DNA from: Geoglobus sp. | Lineage (GTDB): Archaea; Halobacteriota; Archaeoglobi; Archaeoglobales; Archaeoglobaceae | NCBI GenBank assembly: GCA_027019885.1 | Contig: JALUWC010000359.1 | Location: 1 to 8,821 of the forward strand | Direction: 5' to 3' | Length of the DNA stretch: 8,821 nucleotides | In this document: positions 5,215 through 8,821 of the stretch, in pieces | Layout of the letters: each line of letters begins with the position of its first letter | Numbering within the stretch: the first letter of the stretch is position 1 | Translations under genes and position numbers: made by a program | Notes under the pieces: generated by a model | Database searches by the model: none | What the model saw: the letters and a program-made list of their open reading frames with translations, nothing else | Told to the model about the DNA's origin: nothing

Positions 5215-6482
5215 TGTGGGAGAGATCCAAAACTCTTTTTGAAAAAGCAAGAACCTTAATGCCTGGAGGAGTTAGCAGTCCTGTCAGGGCTGTAAAGCCA
5301 TTCCCCTTCTACACATCCAGGGCAAGAGAGTCAAGAATTTATGATGCTGACGGAAATGAGTACATCGATTACTGCATGGCCTATGGCCCATTAATTCTCG
5401 GACACAAAAATGAAAGAGTAATGGACGCTGTTAAAGAAAAGCTGGAGGGTGGATGGATCTACGGCACTCCGATTGAGCTTGAAATAGAGTATGCAGAAGT
5501 GATAGCAAGCCTGTATCCATCAATAGACATGGTGAGATTCGCCAACACCGGGGCTGAGGCGACAATGACAGCGTTAAGGCTTGCAAAGGGGTTCACTGGA
5601 AGAAAGAAGTTCATAAAGGTAGAGGGAAGCTTTCATGGAGCTCACGATTCGGTTCTTGTTAAGGCCGGGAGTGGAGCAACAACTCATGGCGTTCCAAACT
5701 CAGCTGGAATTCCGGAGGAGTTTGTGATAAACACTCTGCAAGTCCCGTACAATGACACTGAAAAGCTGGCTGAAATTGTTGAAAAGCAGAGAGAAGATAT
5801 CGCCGCCCTTATCCTTGAGCCTGTCATGGGCAACGCTTCTCTTATCATTCCGGAGGATGGATATCTGAAGGACGTCAGGAAGATAACCGAAGAGAATGAC
5901 GTTCTCCTTATCTTTGATGAGGTTATAACAGGCTTCAGACTCGCTTTGGGGGGGGCTCAGGAGTATTATCGAATCAATCCAGACATTACAACCCTCGGAA
6001 AAATAGCTGGAGGCGGCTTTCCCATCGGAATTGTTGGTGGCAGAAGAGAGATAATGGAAAACCTCTCCCCATCTGGCAGGGTATATCACGCGGGAACATT
6101 CAGCGGAAATCCGATAAGCCTGACCGCAGGACACACAACTGTCAGAATACTTCAGGAGAAAAAGCCTTACAGAGAGCTGAGAAGGAAGACAGAAAAGCTT
6201 GTCAGTGCTGTGAGAGATTTTGCTGAGGATGGAGGCATGAATGTCAGCGTTGGTTTCATTGAGTCAATGTTCTGCATCTACTTTGGAGAAAAGCCGAGGG
6301 ATTATGTTTCTGCCTTAAAACTTGACAGCAAAAGGTTCATGAGATTCTACTGGAAGATGCTTGAAAATGGGGTTTTTCTTCCTCCCTCTCAGTATGAGAC
6401 ATGCTTCATGAGCACAGCCCACAGCGATGATGATGTTGAGAGAACAGCAGAAGTGATGGCAAGATGCCTGAAAGAGCTGTAA
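5214..6482 (+). CDS. hemL: glutamate-1-semialdehyde 2,1-aminomutase
   Basis: PLP-dependent enzyme that converts glutamate-1-semialdehyde, the HemA product, to 5-aminolevulinate, the HemB substrate. The protein has 422 residues and a class-III aminotransferase fold. It starts with the family-typical SKTLFEKARTLMPGGVSSPV. It has FANTGAEATMTALRLAKGF from 109, GSFHGAHD at 138-145, the PLP-contacting Asp235 in FDEVITGFR, the Schiff-base Lys263 in TLGKIAGGGFPIG, and AGTFSGNP at 293-300. The ATG at 5214 overlaps the hemB stop in TGATG and is well spaced from the ribosome binding site at 5202-5207; a GTG one codon earlier is possible. The 3' end overlaps hemC by 19 bases. No signs of damage, including at the G run near 5947. 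Confidence 0.96.
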   Translation: MWERSKTLFEKARTLMPGGVSSPVRAVKPFPFYTSRARESRIYDADGNEYIDYCMAYGPLILGHKNERVMDAVKEKLEGGWIYGTPIELEIEYAEVIASLYPSIDMVRFANTGAEATMTALRLAKGFTGRKKFIKVEGSFHGAHDSVLVKAGSGATTHGVPNSAGIPEEFVINTLQVPYNDTEKLAEIVEKQREDIAALILEPVMGNASLIIPEDGYLKDVRKITEENDVLLIFDEVITGFRLALGGAQEYYRINPDITTLGKIAGGGFPIGIVGGRREIMENLSPSGRVYHAGTFSGNPISLTAGHTTVRILQEKKPYRELRRKTEKLVSAVRDFAEDGGMNVSVGFIESMFCIYFGEKPRDYVSALKLDSKRFMRFYWKMLENGVFLPPSQYETCFMSTAHSDDDVERTAEVMARCLKEL

Positions 6483-7339
6483 TTGGGACAAGGGGAAGCA
6501 GGTTAGCCTTAGCGCAGACCGAGAAGGTGAAAAACATCCTTGAGGAAGAGGGATTTGAGGTAGATGTCAGGGTTATCAGGACATCAGGTGATATTAAAAA
6601 AGACAGGCCTCTGCACGAATTCAAGGGAATGGGTGCTTTTGTTCGGGAAATAGACCTAGCATTGAAGAGAGAAGAGATAGATATCGCTGTACACAGCCTG
6701 AAGGACGTTCCAACTGATAGAGTTGAGGGCACAGCAATAGCAGCAGTTCTTGAGAGAGAGTCTCCATGTGATGCGTTCATCTCGAGAAATGGAATGAGAT
6801 TTGAGGATCTTGAAGGCAATTCCATTATCGGCACTTCATCTCTGAGAAGAAGGGCGATGGTGAGAAAGCTCAGAAAGGATCTGAGAATGGAGAATCTCAG
6901 AGGAAACATAGATACAAGGCTGAGGAAACTTGATGAAGGGTTTTATGACGGAATTTTTCTGGCAGAGGCTGGACTTATCAGGCTTGGCTGGCATGAAAAA
7001 ATAGAATATGAGAGGATGGACCCTGAAATATTTGTGCCATCAGCAAACCAGGGGATAATTGCAGTTGCATCGAGAGAGGAGGATGCTGAGAGACTCAGCT
7101 TCATGAATCATGAAAAAACCCACAGAGAGGCTATGCTTGAGAGGTTTGTTATAAAGGAGCTGGGAGTTGGGTGCGCCGTTCCTGCAGGGGTTTATGCTGA
7201 AACTACTGGCAGAAAAATAAGACTTCTGTGCGAAATTCTCGATGAAGGTGGAAAGGTGAGGTTCAGGGCTGACGAAAAGCTTGAATCTGATTATTCAGCT
7301 GAAGAAGTGAGGGAGATTCTGAAAGGTGCTGAGATTTGA
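6464..7339 (+). CDS. hemC: hydroxymethylbilane synthase (porphobilinogen deaminase)
   Basis: Joins four porphobilinogen molecules into linear hydroxymethylbilane, using a covalently bound dipyrromethane cofactor. The protein has 291 residues, the usual length. It has IGTRGSRLALAQT near the N-terminus (Arg10 and Arg13 bind substrate carboxylates), VHSLKDVPT at 76-84 with catalytic Asp81, GTSSLRRRA at 123-131, LRGNIDTR at 145-152, and the cofactor-attachment Cys237 in GVGCAVPAG. The short C-terminal domain is intact. The ATG at 6464 gives the expected N-terminus and overlaps hemL by 19 bases; a weak AGTGAT element lies just before it, so coupling to hemL translation probably matters. The stop overlaps the next start by 4 bases. 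Confidence 0.96.
   Translation: MPERAVIGTRGSRLALAQTEKVKNILEEEGFEVDVRVIRTSGDIKKDRPLHEFKGMGAFVREIDLALKREEIDIAVHSLKDVPTDRVEGTAIAAVLERESPCDAFISRNGMRFEDLEGNSIIGTSSLRRRAMVRKLRKDLRMENLRGNIDTRLRKLDEGFYDGIFLAEAGLIRLGWHEKIEYERMDPEIFVPSANQGIIAVASREEDAERLSFMNHEKTHREAMLERFVIKELGVGCAVPAGVYAETTGRKIRLLCEILDEGGKVRFRADEKLESDYSAEEVREILKGAEI
7324..7328 (+). promoter_or_regulatory. ribosome binding site supporting a TTG start of cobA
   Basis: AGGTG inside the end of hemC ends 7 bases before the TTG at 7336 and 13 bases before the GTG at 7342. The spacing favours the TTG. Confidence 0.45.
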
Positions 7340-8085
7340 CGGTGTTCATTGTTGGTTCAGGCCCCGGAGATCCAGAACTTCTAACCCTTAAAGCCTTAAA
7401 GCTTATCAGAGAAGCAGAAGTCATACTTTACGACGAGCTGATTGGAGATGAGATCAAGGAGCTCATTAAAAAGGAAAGCAAGGCGTTGCTTGTTGATGTT
7501 GGAAAAAGAGCAGGGAAGCACAGAAAAAAGCAGGACGAGATTAACAGATTGCTCGTTGAATATGGCAAAAAGTACGAAAAAGTTGTAAGGCTAAAAGGTG
7601 GAGACCCATTTGTCTTTGGCAGAGGTGGCGAGGAAATCGAAGTTCTGGCAGAGAATGAAATAGAATTTGAAGTTGTGCCGGGCATAACATCAGCAATAGC
7701 CGCTCCAGCCTATGCAGGGATTCCCGTAACCCATAGAAAGTTTGATCCTGCTTTGGTTTTCATAACTGGAAAGCAGGAGAGGGAGAGGCTGAAGTGGGAG
7801 GCTCTTGCAAAGCTAAACGCCACCATAGTGATACTGATGGGAGTCTCAAACCTGAGGGAGAATGCTGAGAGGCTGATTAAGCATGGAAAGCACCCTGACA
7901 CACCTGTGGCAGTAATAGAGAGCGGAACAACAGAGAGGCAGAGGGTGATAACCGGAAAGCTTTCAGAGATTGCTGATATTGCTGAGAGGGAGAATGTCAA
8001 GGCACCTGCGATCATTGTTGTTGGCAAAGTGGTTGAGATTCATCATTTTGTCAGAGATTACCTGAGAAACCTGAGAATTCCGTAA
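7336..8085 (+). CDS. cobA: uroporphyrinogen-III C-methyltransferase (SUMT)
   Basis: Adds two methyl groups from S-adenosylmethionine to uroporphyrinogen III (C2 and C7), giving precorrin-2, the branch to sirohaem, cobalamin, F430 and the archaeal alternative haem pathway. The protein has 249 residues with only the methyltransferase domain, unlike the fused CysG. Motifs: VGSGPGDPELLTLKA at 6-20, VGKRAGKH at 55-62, VRLKGGDPFVFGRGGEE at 84-100, VVPGITSA at 113-120, PVTHR at 130-134, and PAIIVVGKVV near the C-terminus. The chosen start is a TTG (7336) overlapping the hemC stop in TTGA, with AGGTG 7 bases upstream; a GTG two codons on (7342) is the alternative. It is the last gene of the operon and overlaps the convergent truA by 28 bases. 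The symbol could equally be sumT or cysG-like. Confidence 0.93.
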   Translation: MTVFIVGSGPGDPELLTLKALKLIREAEVILYDELIGDEIKELIKKESKALLVDVGKRAGKHRKKQDEINRLLVEYGKKYEKVVRLKGGDPFVFGRGGEEIEVLAENEIEFEVVPGITSAIAAPAYAGIPVTHRKFDPALVFITGKQERERLKWEALAKLNATIVILMGVSNLRENAERLIKHGKHPDTPVAVIESGTTERQRVITGKLSEIADIAERENVKAPAIIVVGKVVEIHHFVRDYLRNLRIP

Positions 8086-8821
8086 AGCTGGGCAAATCTT
8101 TTCATCTCTTCCTCAATTCTCTTCTGCAACAATGAAAACGCTTTCTCCTCCTTCTCAAACTCAAACGAATACCTGACATCCATCAGGATCAGGCCATAAG
8201 GACTTGCAGGTGTTAGCGGAATTGAATGACCTTCAAGAATTTTTTCAACGATCTCGGGGCTGGCATTTCTGCCTGCCATTTTCAGGGCTGTGACGATCTT
8301 TCTTACCATGTTCCAGGCAAAGGCATTTCCTTCTACTGTATATATCAGAAAATCACGGTGTTTTTCTATTTCAGACACGTAAATCTCCCTGATGCATGGA
8401 CTGCATGCTTTTGCAAATCCTGAAAAGTCATGTCTGCCTGTGAGAATCTTCGCTGCCTCCTTCATTGCATCAAGATCGTAACTTTCATCAGGCATGACAT
8501 ACCTGTAAACCCTTGATTCAGCCTTTCTCGGGTTGAAGCTATCATCAACAGCGGCATACCCCCAGACAGTTATGTCATCGGGCAGATTGGCATTGAGGGC
8601 GTTTATGAACCAGAGATCAAAGGAGTCGAGATTCAGGGCAAATACATTCCCCAAGGCACTCACTCCAGCATCGGTTCTTCCCGCTATTCTGTACATTCTT
8701 TCTCTTGCATCCATACCCATTCTTATCAGGGCTTTGAATATCTCACCATCAACTGTTCTGAGGTGGGGCTGATACTGATTTCCATGAAAATTCCAGCCAA
8801 AATAGGCGTGCTTGAATGCCA
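8058..8821 (-). CDS. truA: tRNA pseudouridine synthase A (5' end cut by window edge)
   Basis: Converts uridine to pseudouridine in the anticodon arm (positions 38-40) of tRNAs. The frame runs from the right edge to the stop at 8058-8060. Reading inward, it begins AFKHAYFGWNFHGNQYQP, the classic TruA N-terminus. The two bases at the edge are TG of a preceding codon, so the start codon most likely lies one base outside and full length would be about 254 residues. The catalytic Asp is in AGRTDAGVSALGN (about residue 51). Later motifs are NPRKAESRVYRYVM, GRHDFSGFAK and GNAFAWNMVRKIV. The C-terminal helix is Lys/Glu-rich. It faces the tetrapyrrole operon and overlaps cobA by 28 bases. An internal ATG at 8720 would cut off the N-terminal strand and is not a credible start. 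Confidence 0.93.
   Translation of the reverse strand, partial: AFKHAYFGWNFHGNQYQPHLRTVDGEIFKALIRMGMDARERMYRIAGRTDAGVSALGNVFALNLDSFDLWFINALNANLPDDITVWGYAAVDDSFNPRKAESRVYRYVMPDESYDLDAMKEAAKILTGRHDFSGFAKACSPCIREIYVSEIEKHRDFLIYTVEGNAFAWNMVRKIVTALKMAGRNASPEIVEKILEGHSIPLTPASPYGLILMDVRYSFEFEKEEKAFSLLQKRIEEEMKRFAQLYGILRFLR

Noticed and set aside
5700..6134. Long minus-strand frame within hemL
   Set aside because: Shadow of hemL coding sequence with no recognisable protein features; the same holds for the minus-strand frames across hemB, hemC and cobA.

Overview
The window looks like DNA from a thermophilic euryarchaeon, most likely of the Archaeoglobales. The grounds are archaeal TATA elements about 25-30 bases upstream of leaderless starts, GGAGGTGA-type ribosome binding sites inside the operon, heavy use of AGA/AGG/ATA codons, a C5-type (glutamyl-tRNA) haem pathway with archaeal-looking HemA/HemB/HemC, and an archaeal tRNA 3' half used as an integration site. 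The genus assignment is inference.

The window has two unlike halves joined at a tRNA fragment. Left (1 to about 2611) is accessory DNA: 398 bases with no gene but with inverted repeats, a frameshifted PIN-domain (VapC-type) RNase, a convergent YwgA/Panacea-like protein, a RelB-like antitoxin with a RelE toxin frameshifted in a G run, and the C-terminal part of a tyrosine recombinase, frameshifted in a T run. The integrase frame reads directly through the 3' half of a tRNA (probably tRNA-Val). That is the arrangement left when an SSV-type element splits its own integrase gene on integration. The tRNA fragment is therefore best read as one attachment site, with the element to its left and host chromosome to its right.

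Right (2612 to 8821) is orderly core genome. A small, very basic protein of unknown function has its own promoter. A tightly packed five-gene tetrapyrrole operon follows: hemA, hemB, hemL, hemC and a uroporphyrinogen-III C-methyltransferase (cobA/SUMT type). Together they take glutamyl-tRNA to glutamate semialdehyde, 5-aminolevulinate, porphobilinogen and hydroxymethylbilane, and methylate uroporphyrinogen III to precorrin-2, the entry to sirohaem, cobalamin/F430 and the archaeal alternative haem route. Uroporphyrinogen III synthase (hemD) is not in the window. All four gene junctions overlap (86, 1, 19 and 4 bases), so translation is probably coupled. The operon ends tail-to-tail with truA (tRNA pseudouridine synthase), overlapping it by 28 bases; truA runs off the right edge, its start codon apparently one base beyond it.

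The main points of interest are the split-integrase/tRNA junction, three separate single-base frameshifts all on the element side and none in about 6 kb of core genes, and the 86-base out-of-frame hemA/hemB overlap with a strong ribosome binding site inside hemA.
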